A stretch of 34,522 nt of DNA from an uncultured Pseudomonadota bacterium (lineage in GTDB: Bacteria; Myxococcota_A; UBA796; GCA-2862545), in the NCBI GenBank assembly GCA_903861005.1, contig CAIOSP010000113.1, forward strand, positions 1 through 34,522, read 5' to 3'. The translations under genes were made by a program, and so were the position numbers. This document shows, piece by piece, positions 8,659 through 17,082 of the stretch. Numbering within the stretch: the stretch's first letter is position 1; every line of letters begins with the position of its first letter. The notes below the pieces were generated by a model, which did not search any database, was not told the origin of the DNA, and saw nothing but the letters and a program-made list of their open reading frames with translations.

Positions 8659-8747
8659 CACGACCTCCACTCCACAACCCTATCCGACCCCCTGCCCCTT
8701 TGCGGGGCGCGCGTGTGCGGGTAGGCTCACGCTGCGAGGGACTGACG

Positions 8748-10274
8748 TTGAATTGGCCGCCGCGTCTGCTGCTGTACCGCGACCACCTGCCGTGGTGCCT
8801 CGACGCCACCGGCGCGCGGCTCGACGAAGCGGCGTTCGACGCCCTGGACTGGCCGCGGGCGTTCGCTGAGATGGCAGCCTTGGAAGGCGGCGCGGTCGCC
8901 AACGCCTCAGAGAACCGCCAGGTGGGCCACTACTGGCTGCGCGCCCCCGAGCGCGCCCCCACCGTCGGGCTGGCCGCGGCCATCGGCGACGCCAACCTGG
9001 CCATGCGCGAGCTGCTCGACAAGATCCGCTCCGGCGCGGTCGGAAACGACGCGGGCGAACCGTTCACCGACGTCGTGCACATTGGGATCGGCGGGTCGGC
9101 GCTCGGTCCGCAGATGCTGGTCGGCGCGCTCGGCACCACCGACGGCTTCCCGGTCCACTTCCTCGACAACGCAGACCCGGACGGCATCCACTCCACGCTC
9201 GCGGCGCTCGGCGTGCGCCTGCGAACGGCCGTCATCGTCGTGGTCAGCAAGTCGGGCTCCACGCCGGAGCCTGGCCACGCGCTCAACCTGACCCGCGCCG
9301 CGCTCGCCGCGCTCGGGGTGGCGGCCGCGCCCAACCTGATCGCCGTGACCACGCCCGACAGCCCGCTCGACCGCACCGCGGCCGCGGAGGGCTGGCTGGC
9401 GCACCTCCCCCTTTGGTCCTGGGTGGGCGGACGCTGTTCGGCCTTGTCGGCCGCGGGCCTGATCACCGCCGAGCTGGCCGGCGTGGACAGCACCGCCGTG
9501 CTGGCGGGCGCGCGCGACATGGACGCGTGGACGCGCGAGACCCATCCCTGGCTCAACCCCGCCGCGCTGTTCGCCGGGGTCGCGTGGATCGCCGGTCACG
9601 GCCGTGGCGACCGCGGCATGGTCGTGCTGCCCTATGCAGACCGCCTCGCGCCGCTGTCGGCCTTCATCCAGGCGCTGTTCATGGAGTCGCTGGGCAAGCA
9701 CCAGGATCGCGACGGCCAGGTGGTGGAGCAAGGCCTGACCGTGCTCGGCCACAAGGGCAGCACCGACCAGCACGCGCTGGTCCAGCAGATCCGCGACGGT
9801 CGCGACGACTTCATGGCCCTGCTGGTGCAGGTGCTGGACCTCCGCGGCGACGGCACGCCCGCGGCGCTGGCAGCGGGCGATCAACTGCAGGGCTTCCTGC
9901 TCGGTACGCGGCGGGCGCTGACCGAGCGCCAGCGCGCAGTGCTGGTGCTCACCGTCCCTTCGGTCGACGCGTACGCCATGGGCGGCTTGGTCGCGCTGAT
10001 CGAGCGCACGGTCGGGCTATACGCCAGCCTGGCCAACCTCAACGCCTACGATCAGCCCGGCGTTGAGGCCGGCAAGCGAGCCGCCGACGCGCTGCTCGAC
10101 CTGTCGTCACGCATCCGCGGCAAGCTGGTCGCGGCGCCCGCCCACGTCGAGACGCTGGCCGCCGCGTGCGGCGCGGACCCAACCGATGTCCTCTACCTGC
10201 TCCGCCGTCTGTCGCTGACCGGTCGCGTGATCGTCGACGGCAGCCCGGTGACGGGGCTCTGGCGGCTCCGATGA
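8748..10274 (+). CDS. pgi: Glucose-6-phosphate isomerase
   Basis: Pgi interconverts glucose-6-phosphate and fructose-6-phosphate in glycolysis and gluconeogenesis. The 508-residue protein has the sugar-phosphate-binding motifs GIGGSALGPQ and SKSGSTPEP, the signature VGGRCSALSAAGL, the catalytic-Glu region ESLGKHQDRDG and GHKGSTDQHALVQQIRDG, and ends in the NAYDQPGVEAGKR helix with its Lys. About 65 further residues (LAAACGADPTDVLYLLRRLSLTGRVIVDG) look like a winged-helix extension, as in other short-type bacterial enzymes. Start TTG 8748 has GAGGG upstream; a TTG at 8700 is possible but lacks a site. The stop overlaps the following lipoprotein gene by 4 nt. Confidence 0.93.
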   Translation: MNWPPRLLLYRDHLPWCLDATGARLDEAAFDALDWPRAFAEMAALEGGAVANASENRQVGHYWLRAPERAPTVGLAAAIGDANLAMRELLDKIRSGAVGNDAGEPFTDVVHIGIGGSALGPQMLVGALGTTDGFPVHFLDNADPDGIHSTLAALGVRLRTAVIVVVSKSGSTPEPGHALNLTRAALAALGVAAAPNLIAVTTPDSPLDRTAAAEGWLAHLPLWSWVGGRCSALSAAGLITAELAGVDSTAVLAGARDMDAWTRETHPWLNPAALFAGVAWIAGHGRGDRGMVVLPYADRLAPLSAFIQALFMESLGKHQDRDGQVVEQGLTVLGHKGSTDQHALVQQIRDGRDDFMALLVQVLDLRGDGTPAALAAGDQLQGFLLGTRRALTERQRAVLVLTVPSVDAYAMGGLVALIERTVGLYASLANLNAYDQPGVEAGKRAADALLDLSSRIRGKLVAAPAHVETLAAACGADPTDVLYLLRRLSLTGRVIVDGSPVTGLWRLR

Positions 10275-10915
10275 ACCGTGCCGTGCTCCTGCTCGTGGTG
10301 CTGACCGGCTGCGGCCTGCTCTCCGACGGCCCGCCGTCCGACGCCAAGGTTGAGGTGGGGCACACGCCGCAGGTGATCTCGCGGCCGATCCTGCCGTTCA
10401 CGTTGGGCGGCACCACCGACCCCGTGCCCAAGGCCGTGGTCGGCCCCGGGCAGTGCCGGATGATCGAGGGCGGCGGCCCCACCCGCGACGGCTGCGTCAC
10501 CGATGAGGTGCACTGCGGCGACACGGTGATCGGCGCCACGCGCGGCGGAATCCAACGCTATGACACGGCGTTCTACCGACGCAATTTCTGCTGGCCCGAC
10601 ACCGTCAGCCACGACGGCGGCGACGAGCGCGTCTACAAGCTCAAGCTGCCCCCGGGCGACATGCGGGTGGTCCTCACGCTCGACACGCCCTGCGCCGACC
10701 TCGACGTGGCCGCCATGTGGCTCAACGGCGACACCTGCCCATCGCCCGAGTCCGTGCTGCCGCGCTGCGAGATGGCGCGGTCCGACGGCACCACGCGCGA
10801 GCGGGTGGAATTCGCCAGCCAGCGCGGCGGCGAGTGGTGGGTGCTGGTCGAGGGCAAGGCCGCCGACGAAGGCGTGTTTGGGCTGTCGGTTCAGTGCTTC
10901 GACGGCCTGCACTGA
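10271..10915 (+). CDS. Lipoprotein of unknown function
   Basis: This 214-residue protein starts at ATG 10271 inside the pgi stop (ATGA overlap) and has a lipoprotein signal, MNRAVLLLVVLTGCG. The mature part contains several Cys (QCRMIEGG, DGCVTDEVHCGDTV, NFCWPDT, TPCADLD, DTCPSPE, PRCEMAR, VQCFDG) and a beta-rich segment (MRVVLTLDTPCADLDVAAMWLNGD ending in WWVLVEGKAADEG). This C-terminal part resembles the pre-peptidase C-terminal or PPC-like beta-sandwich found in secreted proteins, but I cannot assign it firmly. Coupling to pgi is probably positional. Its TGA abuts the convergent gene's stop to give TGATCA (10913-10918). Confidence 0.75.
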   Translation: MNRAVLLLVVLTGCGLLSDGPPSDAKVEVGHTPQVISRPILPFTLGGTTDPVPKAVVGPGQCRMIEGGGPTRDGCVTDEVHCGDTVIGATRGGIQRYDTAFYRRNFCWPDTVSHDGGDERVYKLKLPPGDMRVVLTLDTPCADLDVAAMWLNGDTCPSPESVLPRCEMARSDGTTRERVEFASQRGGEWWVLVEGKAADEGVFGLSVQCFDGLH

Positions 10916-12016
10916 TCAGCGCGCGGGGACGCTCACCGCGCACGACGACAGCTTGCGGACGGGACCGCCGTCGTCCGGCTTGAACCAGACCTCGGCCGTA
11001 CCGGTGAAGCCCGGCCCCTGCGGCACAGGGAACGCGCTCTGCATGTAGAACGCGCGCGTCGGGTCAGACGAGAAGCCCACCCGTTCGCGCGTGCCGGCGC
11101 CCAGCGCCGCGTCGTTCCAGGGCCCGTGCTCGGACACCAGCCGCACCCAGGTCCATCCCGCCGCGCCCGGGTTCACGCGGGTGCGCAGGTCCAACGTCCC
11201 GGGGCCCGGCACCGTGACCAGGAGAATGCCCGGGGCTGCAGGCTCGGCGGCGGGCACACGCGCCACGGCGCCACCCTCCCGTGCGAAGTACGCGGCCGCG
11301 CCCACCACGGTCATGATGGTCTGCTGCGCCTGCACCAGCCCGGCGGACATGTGCGGTCGGTCGACCGATCCGCCAGCCTCAAACAGATCGACCGCCACGC
11401 CCGGGCTCTCGATCGACATCGCGGACGCGTGCAGGCCGCGCATGGCCGGGTCGGCCATCACCCATGACGTCATCCGCGCCTTGCCTACGCCCGGCGCCAG
11501 GTGCTTCACGTAGGGCGACGTGAGCCACTTCGACGCCGGGCCCCACGCGCCCGCGCGCACGTCCACGCGCCACGTCGCGCCGTCCGTCGACCGATGGTAC
11601 CCGCTGCGCGGCACGCTCCACCCTGCGCCGTCGGCCACGCGCAGGTAGGCGACCATCGCGCCGTCCTCCTCGGTCACGCGCCAGCGCGGGTCCGCGGCGA
11701 ACACCTCGAAGAGCGACTTCTGGATCGGGAGCGTGACCGCGTCGAACGGCGTGCGATCAAAGCTCATGTCGAAGGTGATCTGGTGGCGGCTCAACGTCGT
11801 CAGGTCGAGCGCCAGGTCCACGCCCATCAGGTCGGGACGGACCAGCTGCGCCTCCAGCGGCGACAGCAGCGACGGCAAGATCGGCTCCACCGGCGCCACC
11901 ACCACAGGGGCCGGAGGCGTGACGGCCACGGACGGACGCGCGCTTCGGCCCGCCCACGCGGGCTGAGGCCCGACGAGGGCGATCAGCGCCACGACCTGCA
12001 TCAGCCTGTTGAACAC
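10916..12016 (-). CDS. Exported protein of unknown function
   Basis: This 366-residue protein is predicted from GTG 12016, four bases after a GGGGGG run, followed by a signal peptide (NRLMQVVALIALVGPQPAWAG). ATG 12031 and ATG 12001 are alternatives. A Pro/Val-rich spacer (VAVTPPAPVVVAPVEP) leads into a mixed alpha/beta region with SWSVP-type and KWLTSPYVKHL segments. The C-terminal half is beta-rich (PGTLDLRTRVNPGAAGWTWVRL, FTGTAEVWFKPDDGG), like a carbohydrate-binding or Ig-like module, and ends with one Cys (LSSCAVSVPAR). I recognise no family. It is convergent with and directly abuts the preceding lipoprotein gene, with no spacer. Confidence 0.65.
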   Translation of the reverse strand: MFNRLMQVVALIALVGPQPAWAGRSARPSVAVTPPAPVVVAPVEPILPSLLSPLEAQLVRPDLMGVDLALDLTTLSRHQITFDMSFDRTPFDAVTLPIQKSLFEVFAADPRWRVTEEDGAMVAYLRVADGAGWSVPRSGYHRSTDGATWRVDVRAGAWGPASKWLTSPYVKHLAPGVGKARMTSWVMADPAMRGLHASAMSIESPGVAVDLFEAGGSVDRPHMSAGLVQAQQTIMTVVGAAAYFAREGGAVARVPAAEPAAPGILLVTVPGPGTLDLRTRVNPGAAGWTWVRLVSEHGPWNDAALGAGTRERVGFSSDPTRAFYMQSAFPVPQGPGFTGTAEVWFKPDDGGPVRKLSSCAVSVPAR

Positions 12017-12136
12017 GGGGCCCCCCGCCATCACCTGGAACGTACGCACGCCAATCGGCTCGACGATCCCACAGTTCAACCCTGTCCGCACACTTCCGAC
12101 CGATTCCTGACGTTTCGATCGGGGGCGTTCCCTGGG

Positions 12137-13039
12137 TCACCAGGCGTGGTCGGAGAAACCTCCCGCAAAAGCCTCGGCCAGACCTTCAAAGAGCGAGCGC
12201 GGCGCGAAGCCCAGGTCGCGCTGCGCCGCGGACGTGTCATAGATCACCGACACCGGCAGCGGCACCGGGATGACCACTGGCCCCTTGCCCGACGCGCGCT
12301 TCCAGGCGCGGCCCAGCTCAGTGAACGCGGTCGGCTCACCCGCCAGGTTGTAGGACCGGCCGATCGACGCCGGACGCCGCCAGGCCGCCACCGCCGCCAG
12401 CGCCACGTCCGCGCCGTGCACCAGCGGCATACGTGCCGTGGGGAGCGGCAAGATGGGCGAGCGCATGTAGCGCGCCATGGTCGGCAGGAACTGGCGGTCG
12501 CCCGACCCGTAGATGGCGCACGGGCGCAGGCAGGTCAGCTGCAAGCCCAGCTCCCCCGCCACGCGCCACGCGAGCTGCTCCGACAGCGCCTTGCTCACGG
12601 CGTAGGGGCGCGCCTTGCCCTTGTCCGCCATCGTCAGCTGCTCAGACCCCTCATGGTTGGTCCGCCCGACGCTCCGCCGGTACACCGCCGTCGAGCTGAC
12701 ATGCACGACGCGCCGCACGCCCGCCGCGTGGGCCGCCCGCAGCACATTCTCTGTGCCTTGGATGTTGGGGACGGTGAACGCCTCCCAGGACTGGGCGCGG
12801 ATGGTGTAGACGGCCGCGTTCGACACGACCACGTCCATGCCCTCAAACGCCCGGGTCAGCGCGTCGCGGTCGAGCAGGTCGGCGCTCGCCCAGTCGGCGA
12901 CGGCCGGGCTGGTGCTGCTGGGCACGGTGCGAACGACGCCTCGGACCGTGGCACCGGCATCGGCAAACGCGCGCACCAGGTGTCCGCCCAGGAAGCCGGT
13001 CGCGCCGGTGATCGCGATCCTGACGTGCCCCTTATCCAT
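12137..13039 (-). CDS. NAD(P)-dependent epimerase/dehydratase (extended SDR)
   Basis: This 300-residue protein is an extended short-chain dehydrogenase. The nucleotide motif is TGATGFLGGH (11-20); D54 and L55 lie near the adenine pocket; the active site has SST (115-117) and YAVSK with Y146 and K150. The RPCAIYGSGD stretch is the typical RP-x-x-IYG of nucleotide-sugar epimerases and hydroxysteroid/cinnamyl-type reductases. The substrate is not determined. GGGAGG lies four bases before ATG 13039. It is divergent from the M2-like gene, and the following minus-strand gene starts 121 bp away, so the two may be independent. Confidence 0.85.
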   Translation of the reverse strand: MDKGHVRIAITGATGFLGGHLVRAFADAGATVRGVVRTVPSSTSPAVADWASADLLDRDALTRAFEGMDVVVSNAAVYTIRAQSWEAFTVPNIQGTENVLRAAHAAGVRRVVHVSSTAVYRRSVGRTNHEGSEQLTMADKGKARPYAVSKALSEQLAWRVAGELGLQLTCLRPCAIYGSGDRQFLPTMARYMRSPILPLPTARMPLVHGADVALAAVAAWRRPASIGRSYNLAGEPTAFTELGRAWKRASGKGPVVIPVPLPVSVIYDTSAAQRDLGFAPRSLFEGLAEAFAGGFSDHAW

Positions 13040-13159
13040 CGGCCCTCCCGCAAGTCTCGCCGCCGCGCTAACTCCGATCCCGACGCACGCCTTGCGTTTT
13101 GCGACCAGTTCGGGCCATCATGGCGCCCGCCGGACCGCCTGCCCCCTCGGAGAGCCCCC

Positions 13160-14974
13160 GTGAGACGTGCCGTCCCTGTCGTTTTCCTGCCGCTCCTGCT
13201 CGCCGCCTGTCACTTTGGCGGAGGCAATGGCGACGAGCCAAAGACGCCGTATGACGCCTACCTCCGCGAGTACGCGGCGGACGTGAAGGGTCCTTGGAAC
13301 CGGTGGAAGGACGCGGAGTGGCGCACCCACACCCAGGTCGTCCCCAACGACTTCACCAAGGCGCAGCAGTCCGTCGCCGCGTTCGAGGCGTGGCGCGACA
13401 AGGCCGCCGACCCCAAGTGGGTCCGTCAGGCGCGCGACCTGATGCGTGAGGCCGAGAGCCCCAGCGCGCTCAAGCCCACGGTCGAAGAGCAGGCCGGCAT
13501 GGACGCGATCGCCCGCACGGCGCGCCTCTACCCGGCCAACGACAGGGAGCTGATGACGACGATCGACGACAAGGCTGGCCTGCAGGCCCGCTTCCGTCGC
13601 CGCGCCGAGTACAAGCTCGACGGTGAGGCGGTCCACCCGGACGAGCTCGCCCAGCGCTACGCGTCTGAGACCGAGGAGGACAAGCGCGTCGAGATCTGGC
13701 GCGCCCTGGTCGGCCCCGCCGCGGACCTCAAGCCCGGCTACGCCGAGGTGCGCGACATGCGCAACGACCTGGCCCGCCGCGGCGGCTGGGACGACAACCT
13801 CCAGGCGCAGCTCGACACCTACCACATCACCGGCGACGAGCTCGCCACGCTGATGTCGGACATCGAGCTGGGTCTGCGCCCGCTGTACCAGGAGATCCAC
13901 ACCTGGGCGCGCCACGAGCTGGCCGCGCAGTACCAGGTCGACCCGCCCGATCTGATCCCCGCGCACTGGCTCCCCGCCGCGCTCGGTGAGGACTGGAGCG
14001 GCCTGGTCCACGTGGACGGCCTCGAGGTCGACCCCGCGTTGGGCGACATGGGCGCCAAGAAGATGGTGCGCTCGATCGAGGACTGGTACGTCTCGACCGG
14101 CGTCCCCGCCTTCCCCGCCACGTTCTGGGACCGCTCCAGCCTGCTGCCGGTGCCCCCCGGCGCCCGCGTCGGCAAGACCCGCGGCGCCTCCACCTGGGAC
14201 ATCGACCTCAAGGGCGACGTCCGCGTGCTGCTCAGCGCCCAGCCCACCGCCGGCTGGATGCACGCCTCCACGCGCGAGTTCGCGTTCGCGCACGCCTACC
14301 TGCTGCGCGCCGACGCCAAGATCCCCGAGGCCATCCGTCAGGAGCCGCCGCGCGCGATGCTCGGCGCCCTGGGCGTCTGGGCCGACCTGGCGGCGTCGCG
14401 CCCCGAGCGCCTCAAGAAGTCCGGCCTCATCACCCAGATGCCGGACGCCACCCGGGCGCTGCTCGCCGAGGCCCTGCTCTACGTGCCCTTCGTCGAGTTC
14501 GGCGCGGGCACCGCGGTGCCGTTCGAGCGCGAGGTCTTCGCCGCCGCCCTGCCGCCCGGCCAGATGAACACCCGCTGGTGGGGCCTCGCGGCCAAACACC
14601 AGGGCGTCATCCCGCCTGAGACCCGCACCGAGCGCTGGGCCGACTTCCTGTCGATCGACGCGCTGTCGGACGCCCCCGGCCGCTACGTCGACTACGTCCT
14701 GTCCGTCACGCTCGCCTTCCAGCTGCATGACGCGCTCTGCCACAAGCTCGCCCTGGACCCGCGCACCGCCGATCTGACCGGCCGCAAGGAGTTCGGCGAC
14801 ATGTTCAAGGCCGTCGCCACCCGGGCCGACGTCGACGACTGGCGCAAGCTCACCGAGGAGCTCACCGAGGCCCCGCCGTCGGCGGACGCCATGGTGCGCT
14901 ACTTCCAGCCGCTGATGGCCTACCTCCAGGCACAGAACGCCACCCGGACGCCCACGCTGCCCTCGCTGCGATGA
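13160..14974 (+). CDS. Lipoprotein homologous to M2 (ACE-type) peptidases, zinc motif lost
   Basis: This 604-residue protein starts at GTG 13160 (GGAG 8 bases upstream) with a lipoprotein signal, VRRAVPVVFLPLLLAAC. From ~residue 140 the order of segments follows the M2 dipeptidyl carboxypeptidase fold: IPAHWLPAALGEDWSGL, FPATFWDRSSLLPVPPG, ASTWDIDLKGDVRVL, LLYVPFVEFGAGTAVPFE, TRWWGLAAKHQGVIPPETR, then a long C-terminal helical part ending YFQPLMAYLQAQNA. Where active members have HEMGH the protein has FAFAH (374-378, nt 14279-14293), keeping only the last His, and the third ligand Glu of HEAIGD aligns with G402. It should therefore not bind catalytic zinc; a binding or structural role is inferred. 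It overlaps the next gene by 4 nt. Confidence 0.85.
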   Translation: MRRAVPVVFLPLLLAACHFGGGNGDEPKTPYDAYLREYAADVKGPWNRWKDAEWRTHTQVVPNDFTKAQQSVAAFEAWRDKAADPKWVRQARDLMREAESPSALKPTVEEQAGMDAIARTARLYPANDRELMTTIDDKAGLQARFRRRAEYKLDGEAVHPDELAQRYASETEEDKRVEIWRALVGPAADLKPGYAEVRDMRNDLARRGGWDDNLQAQLDTYHITGDELATLMSDIELGLRPLYQEIHTWARHELAAQYQVDPPDLIPAHWLPAALGEDWSGLVHVDGLEVDPALGDMGAKKMVRSIEDWYVSTGVPAFPATFWDRSSLLPVPPGARVGKTRGASTWDIDLKGDVRVLLSAQPTAGWMHASTREFAFAHAYLLRADAKIPEAIRQEPPRAMLGALGVWADLAASRPERLKKSGLITQMPDATRALLAEALLYVPFVEFGAGTAVPFEREVFAAALPPGQMNTRWWGLAAKHQGVIPPETRTERWADFLSIDALSDAPGRYVDYVLSVTLAFQLHDALCHKLALDPRTADLTGRKEFGDMFKAVATRADVDDWRKLTEELTEAPPSADAMVRYFQPLMAYLQAQNATRTPTLPSLR

Positions 14975-15696
14975 GCCACCTGCATGTGCTGATGCGGTCC
15001 GAGCGCTGGGCCGTCGTCGCCAAGCCCGCGCGCGTCGCGTGCCACCGCAGCGAGCTGGTCCGAGACGGCGTCACCGTCGCGGACCTGGCCCGCTACCGGT
15101 TCCGCACGCCCATCCACCTGGTCCACCGACTGGACCGGGCGGCGTCGGGCTGCCTGTTGATCGCGTTCGACCCCGAGATGACCACGGTCCTGCAGAGCGC
15201 GCTCTCCGACGACGACGCGCAGAAGAGCTACCTGGCGTTCGTGCGCGGCTACTTCAAGTCCGACGACGTGGTCGAGGTGGCCAACGACGTGAAGGACTCC
15301 GACGGCATCCCTCGCGACGCGCGCTCCTGGGTGCAGTTCCTCGGCCGCGGGCAAGAGCCCCGCTGTTCGCTGCTCTTGGTGAAGCCCGAGACCGGCCGCT
15401 ACCATCAGGTCCGTAGGCACGTGCGCGACCTGAACCACCCCGTCCTCGGCGACTCCATGCACGGCGACACGCGGGTGAACAAGACCTGGCGCGAGGAGCA
15501 CGGCCTGAACCGGCTCGGCCTGCACTGCCACTCGCTCGACCTGCCGCTCCCGGGCGGGGCCCGCCTGAAGGTCACCTGCCCGCCGCCCGAGGACCTCGCG
15601 AAGATCTGGCGCGCGCAGCCGTGGTGGGAGGACGCCAAGCTGCGCCTGCCGGACCTGGCCCTGACCTCGCTCGATCTGGACCACGAAAGCGAATAG
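14971..15696 (+). CDS. RNA pseudouridine synthase, TruC/RluA type
   Basis: This 241-residue enzyme converts uridine to pseudouridine in RNA. Its active-site motif is HRLDRAASG with catalytic D55, and it retains KSYLAFVRG and GRYHQVRRHVRDLNHPVLGD, the usual RluA-family Arg/Tyr and RNA-binding segments. No S4 domain precedes the catalytic domain, which together with the ~240-residue length points to TruC (tRNA position 65) rather than RluB/C/D types, but the exact RNA target is inferred. The ATG overlaps the M2-like gene's stop by 4 nt, and its stop is 24 bp before the PLP enzyme, so the three probably share a transcript. Confidence 0.85.
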   Translation: MSHLHVLMRSERWAVVAKPARVACHRSELVRDGVTVADLARYRFRTPIHLVHRLDRAASGCLLIAFDPEMTTVLQSALSDDDAQKSYLAFVRGYFKSDDVVEVANDVKDSDGIPRDARSWVQFLGRGQEPRCSLLLVKPETGRYHQVRRHVRDLNHPVLGDSMHGDTRVNKTWREEHGLNRLGLHCHSLDLPLPGGARLKVTCPPPEDLAKIWRAQPWWEDAKLRLPDLALTSLDLDHESE

Positions 15697-15720
15697 GCCG
15701 CCGACCCTTTGGGAGTGGCC

Positions 15721-17064
15721 ATGACCTCCGTGCCGCAGCCTCCGTCGTCCTGGCAGCCGTCCACGCGCGCCCTGCACGACGGCATCGACGCCCGAATCCG
15801 CGCCACCGGCGTGCCCGGCCTGCACCCCACTGACCCCACCGTCATGCACGACCTGATGGGCTCGGACGCGATGGCCGCGTGGCAAGAGGGCAAGGAGGCG
15901 AACGCCTTCCTCGGCGAGACCTGCTGGAGCGAACTGCCCACCGTCTACGCCCGCTACGGCACGGACGAGGCCCGCGCGCTCATCCGCGCGCTCAAGGGGC
16001 TGTACGGCGCCAAGGGCGCGATCGTCACCGACTGCGGCGCGTCTGCGGTCGCGTTTGCCATCGACGCGCTGGTCACGCCCGGCAGCCACGCCATCCTGTG
16101 CCGCCAGATCTACGGCAAGACGCGCGCGCACCTGGAGTGGACCGCGCAGCGCGTGAGCGCCCAGATCACGCTGGTCGACCACCTCGACGCCGCCACCCTG
16201 CACGCTGAGGTCCGGCCCGAGACCAAGCTGGTGATGGCCGAGACCTACAGCAACCCGCTGACCCGCGCGGTCGACCCTGACGCCGTCTCCACCGCCGCCA
16301 ACGCGCTGCGCGCCGAGCGCGCCCCGGACCTGCGCATCGTGCTCGACGACACGGTTGCCACGCCCTGGGGCCCCGCCCGATCGCTGCTGTCCTACGACGG
16401 CATCGACGTGGTCGTGTCGGCCGGCACCAAGGCGGTCGTTGGCCAGGACCGCGACACGCTCGGCTACCTCGTCTCCAACCGGATCGGCTTCCTCAACATC
16501 GTGATGGACCTGCAGGCCATGCGCGGCGGCACGCTGTCGTGGCGCGCGGCCGCGTCGATCGTGCGCGACCTGGCCCAGGCCGCAGCGCTCCACGCCACCC
16601 GCTGCGCCACCGCCACCCAGGTCGCCGCCTTCCTCGCCACGCGCGCCGACGTCGAGTCCGTGCTGCACCCCTCGCGCCCCGATCACGTGGACGCCGAGGT
16701 GATCGCCCGCGCCTACGCGCGCCCCGGTTCGCTAATGGCGTTCCGCGTGCGCGACCTCGACGAGGCCGGCCACCGCCACCTGACCGACGTGATCGCCATG
16801 ACCAAGGTCATCCGCTACGCGCTCTCGTTCGACGGGCTGGTCACCAAGGTGAACCACCACACCACGGTCAGCGAGTACTTCACGCCCGCGCCGCGCCTGC
16901 GCCGCCAGGGCATCGACCGGCTGGTGCGCCTAGCCGTCGGCACCGAGGACCCGCAGGACCTGATCGCGGCCCTGGCCTGGGCGCTCGACCACCACCGCCA
17001 GGTCTCGGTCGAGCACGTGAAGGACTGGCAGGCGACGCGCAAGGTCGAGCTCGGGCTCAGCTAG
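15721..17064 (+). CDS. PLP-dependent enzyme of the Cys/Met metabolism family, divergent
   Basis: This 447-residue protein begins at ATG 15721, with GGGAG a few bases upstream. It follows the gamma-family fold-type I pattern: YARYGTDEARALIRALKGLYGAKGA, ETYSNPLTRAVD (family ETPSNP), LDDTVATP (family DNT-x-ATP; here the Asn is D210) and the PLP-binding SAGTK with K237. The segment after the Lys is AVVGQDRDTLG rather than the usual Y-x-x-GH-x-D. Family members are cystathionine gamma-synthases and lyases and homocysteine synthases; the changed active-site flanks mean the reaction cannot be named. The N-terminal ~100 residues differ from the common type. It lies 24 bp after the pseudouridine synthase gene. 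Confidence 0.8.
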   Translation: MTSVPQPPSSWQPSTRALHDGIDARIRATGVPGLHPTDPTVMHDLMGSDAMAAWQEGKEANAFLGETCWSELPTVYARYGTDEARALIRALKGLYGAKGAIVTDCGASAVAFAIDALVTPGSHAILCRQIYGKTRAHLEWTAQRVSAQITLVDHLDAATLHAEVRPETKLVMAETYSNPLTRAVDPDAVSTAANALRAERAPDLRIVLDDTVATPWGPARSLLSYDGIDVVVSAGTKAVVGQDRDTLGYLVSNRIGFLNIVMDLQAMRGGTLSWRAAASIVRDLAQAAALHATRCATATQVAAFLATRADVESVLHPSRPDHVDAEVIARAYARPGSLMAFRVRDLDEAGHRHLTDVIAMTKVIRYALSFDGLVTKVNHHTTVSEYFTPAPRLRRQGIDRLVRLAVGTEDPQDLIAALAWALDHHRQVSVEHVKDWQATRKVELGLS

Positions 17065-17082
17065 CGAGGCGGCGCCGCGCGT

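Noticed and set aside
6911-8700. Long plus-strand open frame opposite the porin-like gene
   Set aside because: Its translation is low-complexity Arg/Gly/His and mirrors the porin codons; the porin strand has a signal peptide, beta-strand pattern and terminal Phe.
11501-13159. Upstream extension of the M2-like gene frame
   Set aside because: It is antisense to the exported protein and epimerase genes; the lipoprotein signal and GGAG set the start at 13160.
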